Assembly: GCA_951802425.1 (NCBI GenBank)
Contig: OX637802.1
Location: 1,736,001 to 1,800,000 of the forward strand
DNA length: 64,000 nucleotides
Source: Clavaria fumosa
Taxonomy: Eukaryota; Basidiomycota; Agaricomycetes; Agaricales; Clavariaceae
Reading direction: 5' to 3'
Below the pieces are notes generated by a model. The model did no database searches, was not told where the DNA came from, and saw only the letters and a program-made list of their open reading frames with translations. Of the stretch, positions 10,697 to 21,436 are shown one piece after another. The position numbers were made by a program, and so were the translations under genes. Position 1 is the stretch's first letter; every line of letters begins with the position of its first letter.

Positions 10697-10908
10697 AGTG
10701 ATTCCATTCAGAGTGTGCTTCCCCTCGCCTTCACTACCCCCCCATCCTTGACTACAATAGAGGGAACTGGCGGGTGGAAATATTACGCTGATTTCATCAT
10801 GCAAATTGCCTCCTTCAAACTCAGAATGATGTACGTCTTTTGTTTGTGAAAGTGAACGCAAGGGTTTACAGGAGGGAGGGCGGAACCACGGCGTCCTGAG
10901 ACCGGACG

Positions 10909-11361
10909 CTAGCAAAGCCGGGAGGGGATGCGTTTCCGCCACTCCCATGGCTGGAAATCCTCTGAGCTGACGTTCTGCGGCAAAGGAAGGTAGTACTGCG
11001 CTTTGGTCGCCCAGACAAGCTCCACTGGCGAGGAGAACAGCCGGAACGCGAGGGAGAACACAGACGCAACCGCCAGGTCAACGATACTGTCATGCGGCGT
11101 CATTTTTGTGATGAACACCTCGACCGTTGGCACCCCCAACAAAGTGTCCTCGCTCTTGCCGGGCGTGTAGTCGTGCGACAGTGTCCATACGATCGGATCC
11201 GGTCGACCTTCGGGCACCGACGTGGCTCGCCCATTAAGGATTTCCTCAACAGGTGCAAAGGGATGAAACGAGGGTAGGGCAACTGGGGTGAGACCAAGCA
11301 ATAGAAGTCCAAGTCTGGAATGAGGGCCATGAAGTGCGGGCACAAGAAGATTGAGAAGCAA
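10909..11361 (-). CDS. Hypothetical protein, 5' part unresolved
   Basis: Open frame of about 150 codons with protein-like composition (SVPEGRPDPIVWTLSHDYTP, TPHDSIVDLAVASVFSLAFR, ELVWATKAQYYLPLPQ). It has no in-frame ATG at its 5' end, so an upstream exon or a non-gene is possible. The stop codon is at 10909. No family recognised; the hydrophobic segment around DLAVASVFSLAF could be a buried helix. It sits in a repeat-rich stretch and may be a relic. Confidence 0.35.
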   Translation of the reverse strand: MLLNLLVPALHGPHSRLGLLLLGLTPVALPSFHPFAPVEEILNGRATSVPEGRPDPIVWTLSHDYTPGKSEDTLLGVPTVEVFITKMTPHDSIVDLAVASVFSLAFRLFSSPVELVWATKAQYYLPLPQNVSSEDFQPWEWRKRIPSRLC

Positions 11362-12599
11362 GTGATGCCAGTGTTATGCCTTTGGAAACACACACCGCGT
11401 TCAAATATTCGACATCCACAACTCTGTGAATACTCGGCCTCTTATGGCAAAGACAACAGACGTGCGAGAGTCGTTGCTCCTGAACCGCCTGCATTCGCAA
11501 ACGGCTCAATGGGTGGTGGTAGCGAATTATGATGATCCGGGTGCATGCGCTGGCGAGCACCAGCAACGAGACAGCTTCAGCTCCAGCTCCAGCAACGGCA
11601 TCAGAAAGAGTGCCAGCAGCACCAGGAAGAGCATCCGTACTCGCACAAGCGCAATGTGCTGTGCCTCAATGGGGATGATGGCGGCGCAATCAGACGATAA
11701 CACCTGCAGCCTATTGTTCGGAGGAGGGACAAGAGGACGGAGGGGAGGAGGGCATGAATCGACTGAAGTCATGTTGCACAATGAGCCTGAGTAGAAGAAA
11801 TTACTTACATCCAGTTACACTTTATACAGTGGCGCACCAGTGGAATCACCTGACACAATAATCAAGTGGCGAGCGTGCCGACTCATGACTATCAGCTGAA
11901 CCGAGCTCACAGCGAGTCACTTCACCCCGCACTGCACCCACAACTTCGCGCTATATGCCCGCTTCCTGCCTCAGGCCTCCTCGGGTCTTTAGTACTACGA
12001 GTGTTGAGGCCAGCACATAGGGGTTCAAGAATGCCGGTGAGCGAGCTTCTGGGTTTGCCGACTGTCCATCGGCAAAGCAAGCTAAAGAACTCTTCGTTAA
12101 GTGACCAAGAACTCCACAGGACGAAGAAGGCATCGATGACAAGGTCAGGGCAGGGTGAACACTTCAGTACGTCACATGATGCTTGTCAATTCGCACGTGA
12201 CGCCCAGAACACGACCTCGATTTATGGTCGGGTTCATCTCTCTAGCATTGGATCAATGAATGTGTAATTGAAGCGAACTTATATACGATATCTGTGGGCT
12301 ACGTGTCTTGATTTTTACAAAATCTGGATTTGACGAGCGACAACATTATCGATTACAGTATTTCTGCTTTCTGGTGACCAGGATGAGGTCCATCGCGGCA
12401 GAAGCTGGATGGTAAGGGTTGCCAGGCAGTCGGCAGTTACGACTCAGGAGCGAGGCGCATGAGTAATCGCGTTCGAGAGTGCGACTCCTCATCAGCCTCA
12501 CTGGCCATATCCGGCATGTCGATTGTCGAATAACTCAAGTTCACGTGATATCAAGTCTTTGACGGAATGCACTGGACATAATACATTTCATTCTTGTGT
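11362..12599. other. Intergenic; no gene supported
   Basis: Scattered short open frames only. Bases 11565-11625 hold another CAGC/CTCCAG-type imperfect repeat like the one near 8.75 kb. A CACGTG lies at 12543-12548. Confidence 0.4.
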
Positions 12600-12950
12600 G
12601 ACTTTTCTACTTTTTTGCCCTACCATTTTTGCAGGACCGAAAAATAAAATATTAAAAGGAAAAGTAACAACGCATCATGGAAAAGTAATTTAGAAACCAG
12701 AAAAAGAAAAAAAAAACCCTTGGACAAAATCTGCCATTTTTACTTTCCTGCATGCACAATTTACTTTTCAGTGTGCACAATTTACTTTTCTGCACGTGCC
12801 GTTTACTTTCCTGATCGTGAAATTTACTTTTCTGCACGTGCCATTTACTTTTCTGCTAGTAAAATTTACTTTTCTCACAGTGAAATTTAATTCTCTGCAT
12901 GTGCCATTTACTTTTCTGAACTACAAATTACTTTCTGTGAGTGAGCGGGG
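12600..12950 (+). repeat. Array of a short AT-rich motif (TTTACTTTTCTG class)
   Basis: Between about 12735 and 12930 the motif TTTACTTTYCTG recurs about nine times at spacings near 20 bp, with variable spacers (often GCACGTGCCA or GTGCACAA). Degenerate, inverted copies (AAAAGTAA) occur at 12655-12690 on the left side. The same motif in opposite orientation reappears at 18060-18305. Spacers are not unique 30-40 mers and repeats are imperfect, so this is not a CRISPR array. Confidence 0.7.
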
Positions 12951-13079
12951 TCTGAATAAATTTATCTCAATTCTCGGCAATCTCGGCACAAGTAGTCAAT
13001 TCAGCGGTGTTTCAAAACTAGGCTGTGTGACAAAATGCACAGCACTTATCTGTGACCCGCACATCTAGCTGTCTCCCCC

Positions 13080-14010
13080 GCGCAGACGTACAGACCCCGC
13101 GCTCGAGCGGCAGGTGATGCACACGCTCTCGCACCTCGCACTAGACCCGCACGGCGCGCCCGCAAGGAGACGGCCACCAGCAGCAGCATCAAATGCAGCA
13201 GTACCATCACCACCTCCTCCAGCAGTACCAGCCACACGCAAACCTGCCGAATGCGCACCTGTTCGCGCCGCCGCTGGGGCTGAGCCGCGTGTGCCGGCGT
13301 GCGCATGCAGTGCTGACAGGGATGGGGGCGCCCCAGCGGCACATGCTACCTGGGGCGGCGTGGTTGCGGTGGACGAGGACCCGCGCGAGGTGTGGGAGGG
13401 GCTCGACCGGTGCTAGGACGAGTTTGAGGGGCTGAGGCGGGCGGGGGGCCGCGGTGCGCGGACGCGGGGGGGGGGACGGGGGACACGGGGGACACGGGGC
13501 GGTCGTGGGCGTGGGGAGCGGGGAGGACAAAGAGCGCTTCGTCGGGGGATGGCAGATCTTCATCTTTGAATGCCGTGAGTCCTGCCTCTTCTTTTATTCC
13601 CTCCAAAATAGTCTTCTAAATAGTTATCTTTGATGATAACGATGATGCAGACAATGTCATCCGCGAGGCGCTCTGGTGTCGTACCCGCCGACTGGCGTCC
13701 TGGACGGGGGTGTGGCGGACGCGATGGCGGCTGGGCTGTACACGCTCTCGCCTGCACTGTCGCTTGCATGCTCGCAATCGCACACCTCGCAATCGTCGCA
13801 GTCGGAATCGCAGTCGCAGCACCCGCTCCACTCGCACGCGCTGCAGCAAGCGCGCTCGCCGCACCCACACCCGCACACTCGCTGCACTTGTACCTCATCC
13901 TTACCTCATCCATCGATTGCCTCATTGCCGCTGCCGGCACAGCAGAAGGGATGGGATGCGGAGGCTGCAGCATTGATAAGGACGATGATAAGGACGATGA
14001 GGCTGTCAAA
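13080..14010. other. GC-rich, coding-like but broken sequence
   Basis: Composition jumps to GC-rich with Gln/His-rich (MQQYHHHLLQQYQPHANL) and Ala/Pro-rich readings. One frame gives VAVDEDPREVWEGLDRC then a stop. Long G-runs occur near 13465-13490. No continuous gene can be built on either strand. It resembles pieces of a regulatory protein gene, possibly the same source as the CBM21-like relic at 17.3 kb, but that link is a guess. Confidence 0.35.
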
Positions 14011-14348
14011 CTATATATTTGACACTAGCTTGGACAGATTTTGCCATCTAGAGTATGATGATGCTGATAAAATCAATCCCAGACTACACAAAAGCAGACA
14101 CTGATCCATCGATTTAAAATTGCAACCATGATGAGTGTCGCAAATGCTCGGATCATGGTCTGCCGTGTTTCTGAGGTTTCATCACGTGGAGCCAGCGAGT
14201 AGTACTCTTCTGTTAGGCCGCTTCGCCAGTACAGGTTATTGCGAATCATTTTCAAGATTGCAGCTTCTAGAACTGCGCATATGACCCCACGGCCTGTCCC
14301 ATCCCCTCTGCAGAAAATGCATTAGTTTTTCTTATATCTTGCATCATT

Positions 14349-17207
14349 CTATACGCACACATGGAATGTTAAATCCTCCTTCCCAAAAAGTCCCTCAATT
14401 GTAGAACCCCGCTGTAGCTTTACATTTAACTGTGAACGCCGGCACATACTGAGGGTTTGTTGTGAATGAGCAGCAACTAGTGTCTTAAGGTCCAGTCTAC
14501 TGGACCGAAAAAATGACTGAAACTGAACTGAACTTAACCGCAAAAGACCGAACCATTGGTTATGGTTAAGCCAATTCTTGGACACTACCAGTTAACAGTC
14601 TAAGGGTTGCCGAGTTTTCAAAAAGACTGCAAGAAACCGGTCCTAACCAGTCCTAACTGGTCATAACTGATCTTTCAAATATTAATAAGCGACTGTCACT
14701 GAGCAGGCCCTTGTAGGTGCACAAGGGGCCACCAGAGACCTTGCTGCTTGGAACTCGAGCCAGGTGGAGGAAATACATGATGAAATGAAGGAATACTGTG
14801 ACTTACTGGCTGCTGATGGGGAGCAGGTGATGTGGGACAATCCTAAGATTGAGGTTGTGTTGTTTTAGAGTAGATAGACTGGTCTAGACTGACAATAAGA
14901 CTGAATAAGACTGGTCATGACTGGTCCTCAAAAAGACTGGTCAAGACTGGTCTATAGACCATAACTTAACTGAAACGAACCGGTTTTCTTCAGTTCAGTC
15001 CAGTTATGGATATGTTCAGCTACAGTCTCAACCAGTTATGGTTACAGTTAAGCCCAAATGAGGACCAAAAACTGGACTGAACTGGACTTGAAAACACTAG
15101 CAGCAACCAGGAACTCGAGGAGTGCCTCAGCCGCATCATCCACATTGCTAGCCTTGAGAAAAAATATATGGTCTTCTTCAGCAGACATAAAAATCTCATC
15201 TACGGCCTTTCTCCAGTCGTCAAGGGTCACAAAATTATTTTCAAGGCCGGAGTTAGGTGGAGATGATGGGATTGAAAGCAAAGAAATGATGGGTGATGGT
15301 GTCACCAGAATGAGATCCTGTGAGCGCACAGAAGTAGATGCCGACAGAGCTGGGGAGACAGCAGACGTTGCAGATGAGATCACAGTTGTCAAAGGCAATA
15401 AATTATGGGAAGGCACAGAAGATGCATTGGATGAGAAGGAAAGTAGCGCAGACAGAGGGGGTGGGCTCGGAGAATTTGGCTGATCCAGATCAAAAAGACT
15501 GAATGTCGGTGATGGAGGCACGTTCATATGACGTGTAATCACAGCTGATGAAGGTCGCCTTGCAGGCTTTGGGCATGTGGGCAGACATTTGATGTCCGAC
15601 TCTTGATAGTCATCAGGATTCGCAGAACAGAAATTTGCAAACACCCGTGCATAAAAACACGGATGTGGTTGGGCAGGATCTACTGATACACGTCCCAGCA
15701 AGAGACCAAAAGCAGGTGCTGCAGATAGTGTTGCCAACGGCTCGAGCCGATTTCTTTTTGGGGAATTTGCATTGAGTATTGTGGCTTCAAATCAACAGGT
15801 AATCCCACAGAATAAGCAGCTTTGGGCTCTCACAGAAGGAGTGAATGATCAGATGCATCAAAATCTCTCCTCCCATTGTGCATTGTCCAACGGCTCACTC
15901 GGTTTAGCCGAGCCGAGCCGAAAAAAGCCGAGCCGTGGCAACACTAGCTGCGGATCAAATATCAGATGGGCTCGAAATAATATCAGAATAATACGAAGTC
16001 CATACCTATGAAAAGTAATTGCCGGTCATCAATATGCTGAATCCTGCATAACTCCTTTGTTGCGGAAGGCGGAGCATTAGAGAGAAGATTATGCCAGGTC
16101 ATTTTATGATATTGGATTGTTGCATTACTGAGCACATGGTTGGTCCCAGAAAAAGAAGATTTACGGTAACCGATGGCAACAAGCTTCCAGGGCAGACGAT
16201 AGAAATTTGCCTGCTCCTCTGTTTGGCCTGGCAGGGGGGGTAATGTAGGGAGTTGGAGAGTCAGGCAGACTGAGCGAGTGGCTATCGAGATGATTTTTAA
16301 TGGTATCAATGAAGAAGCGGGTGGCATTCGCCTCAGGGAGAGCATCGATATCCACTTCAATGAGCAGGTTGAATTGTTTGATGCACATTAAGAGTTGTGG
16401 GAGGCAATCTACAAATATACGTGCCAAAAAGTATTCGTCAGGATCTACGCCTGCAATGGGGCTCAACTATTGAAACATGAGTATGACATTAGAATTAACT
16501 GAAATTCAACAAACGCACAGGGTTTGCAAGCACTGCTATGTCAAATCTATAATTTTTTGGGAGATCAGGGACCTGAACTCGAGCACGTGCAAGAGCAGCA
16601 CTAGATCTAGATGGGCGAGCTTGGGTACTGGGTGCACCTCTCAGCGGTATGGAGGGGGTGACACGTCGGTGACGTATCATTGCGTCGGTACGACGAGCGC
16701 TACTTGATATATTTACATCGGGCGGTTGGGGAGGTTCCCATGCTGTGAAAGGCCGAGTTGACAATGGGGAGTCATTAACACTACGGTGAAATGTGAGAAT
16801 TGATCAACTGAGATGTTTTTTCATCCTTACCTGGAATGCGCTAGCCATGTTTGACCACACATGCACAATGACCTTGGGGTAACCGGTTGTGAGCCCTGAA
16901 CACACAGGGAAATTAAGTGGTGGGGTAAGATCATGTTGCGAAGCACACACAGGACGAAAGCTCAGACAGCGGGATTCCGGACAGCCTCCTTTTTGTGGCA
17001 ATGAAGGAGGGGTGTCATCCTGAAGGTTATGAACGGCTTTTGAATGGCCGCAGAGGCATACTTGTAGCCCAATCGGCTGGTCATCACCAAAGTTCAGCAT
17101 AGTCCATCCTTAGAAACAGCCGAGCTTACCATGGTAGTCGCAATCGGGACAAAATCGGCACATTTCTCTCCGTGCTGTTGACATTCAGCACACTTGTATG
17201 ACGGCAT
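14349..17207 (-). CDS. Unrecognised multi-exon gene carrying two hAT MITEs
   Basis: Reading from 17207: exon 17130-17207 gives MPSYKCAECQQHGEKCADF (C-x2-C-x5-C); the next starts at 17076 with CLCGHSKAVH and ends near 16832. A middle exon includes VQVPDLPKNYRFDIAVLANP, spliced to SPIAGVDPDEYFLARIFVDC; a 42-nt intron leads to NFYRLPWKLVAIGYRKSSF and RIQHIDDRQLLFI. A GTATGG donor near 16012 joins by frame to APAFGLLLGRVSVDPAQPHP, and the last exon runs to the stop at 14349 once the insertion 14478-15107 is ignored. The junction after the second exon is unsure. Two Cys motifs suggest metal binding. The last exon is interrupted by a MITE, so the present allele makes a truncated or altered C-terminus. 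Family unknown; function not inferred. Confidence 0.45.
14478..15099. mobile_element. hAT-type MITE, 622 bp, inside the last exon
   Basis: Termini TAGTGTCTTAAGGTCC and (reverse complement) TAGTGTTTTCAAGTCC pair as inverted repeats, with further complementary sequence inward (GGTCCAGT/ACTGGACC-rich). An exact 8-bp duplication GCAGCAAC flanks both ends (14470-14477 and 15100-15107), the hallmark of hAT transposition. Removing the element plus one duplicate gives a continuous open frame across the site (LLEFLVAA then HSQQTLSMCR) on the minus strand. No transposase inside; the interior is rich in ACTGG/CCAGT. Confidence 0.85.
15726..15946. mobile_element. hAT-type MITE, 221 bp, at an intron acceptor
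   Basis: Ends TAGTGTTGCCAACGGCTCG and (reverse complement) TAGTGTTGCCACGGCTCGG form inverted repeats. Flanks GCTGCAGA (15718-15725) and GCTGCGGA (15947-15954) match at 7 of 8 bases. On the minus strand the duplicated target contains the intron's CAG acceptor, so the copy downstream of the element still offers a usable CAG at 15719-15721 and the element can sit inside the intron. It differs from the 622-bp element beyond the first six bases, so it is another family. Confidence 0.78.
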
Positions 17208-17344
17208 CTCCACTCATCCCAGGCTCCTACTGGTTGAAAGAGAGGGGGTAAGGGAAAGAGTATTGAAGATATCAAAACTACGGTGCAATGATGGATATTA
17301 TCTAATCCGTCATTCTAACTTTTGGGTGCCCCGCCCTCCCCCCC
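17208..17344. promoter_or_regulatory. Presumed promoter of the MITE-bearing gene
   Basis: Short upstream region between the MPSYKC start codon (minus strand) and the CBM21-like relic. No specific motif identified. Confidence 0.25.
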
Positions 17345-17900
17345 CACGTGAACGTCGCGTTCGAGAAGCGCGTCGCGGTGCGGTTTACACTGGAACGTCA
17401 CGTTCGAGAAGCGTGTCGCGGTGCGGTTTACACTGGATGACTGGACGATGGTGTCGGAGGTCGGTGCGCGGCTGCCCGCTGCGTTGGTGGGCACAGGCGC
17501 AGTGTCTGCGAGGGAGCTGCAGGAGCAGGAACGGGAGCGGGAGCAGGAGGAGTGCATGGCGAGGACGGGGACGAGACCCGAGTGGGACCGGTTTGTACCA
17601 CCTGCAGGAGCGCGCGCTGTGGCTCACGGTGCGGTATGTCGCGTGCGGCAGCGGGGGCGGTGGCGGGAAGTTGTGGGACAATAATGGAGGCGGGTGTGCG
17701 GTTTAGGGTGCGCGTGGAGGAGGGGGCCGGTGCTGGTGCTGGCTCCGGTTGTGGTCCTGGCAGTGGTTCTGGTTGTGGTCCTGGCAGTGGTTCTGGTTGT
17801 GGTGCCGGCGGTGGTGTAGCTACAAGAGGGGGATCGGTCAGCGCAGTGGGAGGCGGAGGAGACCAAGGCCAGGCTCACCACGTAGGCGAGAGATGCCATG
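17345..17900 (+). pseudogene. CBM21-like (starch/glycogen-targeting) gene relic
   Basis: Carries recognisable pieces of a CBM21 domain, the glycogen-binding module of fungal protein phosphatase 1 regulators: NVTFEKRVAVRFTLDDW, then PEWDRFV, and in another frame ERALWLTVRYV with KLWDNNGG. The order is right but the frame changes between RFV and the WLTVRYV segment. A 43-bp tandem duplication (17352-17394 and 17395-17437) repeats the FEKRVAVRFTL coding segment and breaks the frame. A 24-bp repeat coding Gly/Ser (17742-17805) follows. No start or clean splice structure. Non-functional remnant, probably carried here with the surrounding repeat block. Confidence 0.62.
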
Positions 17901-18059
17901 CAGCCAGCTCAGCAAAGGCGGCGCGGTGTTCGATAGTGGTCACAGTACGCCAAGGTCACAGTACGCATTGTGGCGATTGCCGGGCAGCCTGCCGTCATGC
18001 CGAGGGCCTTTCAGACAAGCTGCCGGCAACAATCGGCAACGGTGGGTGGGGTTTGAAGC

Positions 18060-18305
18060 GGAGTGGCTGGAAAAGTTTGCGCTGTGGCTAGAAAAGTTTG
18101 CACTGTCCCGAAGGAAGTAAATTCCTTCCTAGCAAAGTAAATTTCTCAGGCAAAAATTAAAAAATTTCTACACAAAAGTAAATTTAGGTCGCATAAAAGT
18201 TCAGTTTGCCCATGAAAATGAAATGTGCACGCTCAAAAATGAAATTACACCTGCAGAAAGTTCACACTGATTGGAGAAAAGTAAGTTCACCCGAAGGATA
18301 AGTAA
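18060..18305 (-). repeat. Inverted array of the AT-rich motif (AAAAGTAAATT class)
   Basis: Degenerate repeats GAAAAGT/AAAAGTAAATTT at roughly 20-25 bp spacing, opposite in orientation to the array at 12.6-12.95 kb. It ends about 100 bp before the polymerase kappa start codon. Together the arrays bound a 5.7-kb block. Confidence 0.6.
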
Positions 18306-18407
18306 AATACTTTTTTGGAAATGAATTATGCCATAAATTTTCAAAATATTTTTGTCCAATGGATCCCTTCATACAAGTCAGAGTCTTTCCAACACTGCTT
18401 GCTCGAG

Positions 18408-21326
18408 ATGGGAGACGATCTGGTATCTGCGCCAGAACCGTCGCAAGAGACAGCAAGTCTGGTACGCCGACTGGCAGGCCCCTCCACAACTAAAGCTGGG
18501 TCAGCAATTCTCATTGCACGCGTCCCGTCGAAGCGACCGTGCTCCGATGGTGGCAAGCTGACAGCCACCGCTCCCCACAGGCTTGCCATAGACCAGACTG
18601 AAATTAACCGCATCATTGCAGACGCCTCCAAGGGCTCCAAGTTTTACGAAGTGAATACAAGCCCCGAGGCATTTCTTGAGAACTATGTGATTCCTGACGT
18701 TAGACAATAGAACGAGAAGAAGAAGGACAAAGAACTTACTGAGAAAATTGAACGGATCCTGAAGTATCGAGATGAAATATTACGAGGTGTTGACATCCGT
18801 GCGTGTCTAAGACGGTTCAGGGGCATCAGCTGGGTGACATGCAATCGTTGTTCTTACCCTGGCCAACAGACAAAATCGAGCTTGCCGTCGACCAACAGGT
18901 GAGAATAATCTTCCAATAACAACCCAAAAATGAAGATACACTACTCGCCAAGCTGGCCGAACTGGAATCAGGGCGCGACTTGACTCAAGTCATCGTTCAT
19001 GTTGACATGGATGCCTTTTATGCGAACGTCGAACTGCTGGACAACCCAGAGCTCGAGGGCAAGCCATTCGGCGTAAGAGCTTCACCGTTCTGTCACTCCG
19101 GAGTCAAACTGATGCTCTAGGCTGCTTGGATGACCATCCCAGGTCGGGGGAGGGGTACTCACAACGGCGTCTTATGAAGCGCGCAAATACGGAGTACGCT
19201 CCGGCATGCCAGGTCCGTCGTCACCACCAAATGTTCAAAAGTGAATGTAGTTCTTTAACGAGAGAACTTATCACAGGCTTCATCGCGAAGAAATTGTGTC
19301 CGGAGCTCATCTTCGTCAAGCTACACTTCTCGCGGTACATGGAGATGTCGAAAAAGGTCATGGACGTGTTTCGGCGATACGACCCAAACATGTGTCCTGC
19401 CGGCGTTGACGAGGGCTACCTAAAGTCAACCACCCTTCCCACGGATTCCAGCTTTAAATCTGATATTTACTGAATTATGCAGCATCACAGCGTATTGCAA
19501 GGAACACAGTATCAGTCCGGATGATTGTGTGCAAGAGATGAGGGCCAAAGTCAAGGGAGAGACCAAATTAACCGTCAGCGCGGGCATCGCTCCGAATAAA
19601 GTGCGTGTTCTTCGTTGCGTCTTCCTCCGTTCTCTCTCTGACCCTTCCTATCAGATGCTCGCCAAGGTATGTTGCAGCCTTCTTTGCAACGTTCTCGTTA
19701 CCAAAAACAATTGGTCCATCTCTTAGATATGCTCTGATAAGGTGGATCAAAACTGCTACAGTCATTCCTGTGCCACCGCTCAACCCCTTCATCACAGAAC
19801 AAACCAAACGGCCAATTCCATCTCCCCTTCGACTACCACGAGATCATCCGCTTCACGCATGGCCTCTCTATCCGGAAAATCCCCGGGATTGGGCGGGTGA
19901 ATGAGCGGCTCCTGGAGTCCATCGGCATCAAGGTACAGCGAGCACCTTTCCCCCCTCCCGATGGGGGTCGTGCCTCACAACCCTCGTACAGACCTGCGGC
20001 GACATCTACGCGAAGCGCGCGGAGCTCCTGCTGATGGACAAGCAGTTCGGGCTCGTCTTCCTCCTGCGCACGTACCTCGGCATCGCGTCCAACATCGTGG
20101 AGCCCTCGCGCCGCGACGAGCGCAAGAGCATTGGGTTCGAGAGGTGCGTGTTGCTCATTTTCTACCTCACTTCATGTGCTCTGAAATAAGGCCCCCCCTC
20201 CCTTCCTTCCATGTCCTCCGCACCGGCAGGACGTTCGCGCCGATGTCGGACAAGGCGACCATCCTCCGTAAGCTAGAAGAGTGTGCGGAAGGGCTCGAAG
20301 ACGACATGCGCAGGAGCGGGTGGACGGGCAAGACCGTCACGCTCAAGTTCAAACTGGACACCTACCAAGGTATACACTTAGCACGCCGCCCCCTTTTATT
20401 ATTATTATTTTATTTACAAGCGCACTCCGCTCACATTGTTGTTCCCATCAAGTATTCACCCGAGCTAAGTCTCTTGATCGATGGGTCATGAAGAAGGAAG
20501 AGCTCTTCGAGGTATGCCTCAGGCTTTGAGCCTTTCTCGACCTAGAATTCTTACCTTCTCCGCAGATCGGGAAAGAACTACTTCAACCCGAATGGCCACT
20601 CAAGATCCGCCTCATCGGCCTCCGGCTGACCAAGCTCGGCGATCTACACGCTCCAGAGCCAATCGGCGGCATTAAACGGGTAACTTTATTCCTTTTTATG
20701 CTCCTGATGCACAACACTCAAGACCAAAAAAAAAGTTCTTCGAGCCTGTTGACGGGCCCAGCAAGCGCCCCAAGTTCGCCACTTTTCCCCTCCCGGACGT
20801 CCCGGCTGTGTCCCACCACGACGACGACGCAGACGTGTCGTCCATGCCTAATTTCCACGAACACGAAGAGGACGAGGTTGCCGACACTATCTCTGCAAAT
20901 AATGCGCACGATGCAGAGGACCGTAGCGAGGACGATGACTCTGACGCAGAACACAAGGTCTTGATCCGCCACGCCAAACCAAAATCGACGCCGGCACCGG
21001 TCCGAACATCCTATGAGGCCGACCCGTCAGCTGCCCCTGCAATAAAGCCAAAGTCTTCACTGAAGCAAGGCCCCTCTTCCACTCGCGCTGCTGTCAACAA
21101 AGAGCCAGTGAATGCGAATGCGCTTCCCGCATCGACGTCGGAGGCTTTATCGAGTGCAACCACACAGATCCATCAGACATGTCCAGTATGCTCCAGGTCA
21201 TTTGCAATGGATAATCAAAGTTTCAATGCTCACATCGACTTCTGCCTGAGTCGGGGTGCTATCAAAAAAGCTCAGATCCAAGCGACAACAGGATTTCGCA
21301 ACAGGAACATCAAGAGGCGCGTCTGA
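18408..21326 (+). CDS. DNA polymerase kappa (Y-family translesion polymerase)
   Basis: Sixteen exons: 18408-18499, 18581-18650, 18711-18798, 18870-18898, 18953-19072, 19143-19212, 19277-19424, 19483-19600, 19655-19666, 19727-19741, 19798-19932, 19992-20143, 20230-20369, 20453-20511, 20566-20679, 20736-21326; 650 aa, all frames consistent. It copies damaged DNA past bulky lesions in the nucleus. N-clasp (ASKGSKFYE, ERILKYRDEI), catalytic HVDMDAFYANVE near residue 105 and VDEGYL near 200 hold the metal-binding acids. Then come the HhH thumb (IRKIPGIGRVNERLLESIGI) and little finger. The tail has IKRFF, which resembles a PCNA-binding PIP box, and a Rad18-type UBZ finger (CPVCSRSF ... NAHIDFC) near residues 600-630. 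Two adjacent exons are only 12 and 15 nt. Confidence 0.95.
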
Positions 21327-21436
21327 CCAAGTGTTCAAAAAGGTATCAACTTGTAATACACGTCAAGACTCGGGGGGTTGACACAATACTTTATCATTAT
21401 TCATCGACTTGTGACGAAAGATCCTCGACGACTTCA

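Noticed and set aside
12735..12930. Regular short repeats that could be mistaken for a CRISPR array
   Set aside because: Repeats are imperfect, spacing is about 20 bp and the host is a eukaryote.
13114..14104. Several GC-rich open frames that look protein-coding
   Set aside because: No frame is continuous, stops and frame changes are frequent, and both strands are equally open, as expected for GC-rich debris.
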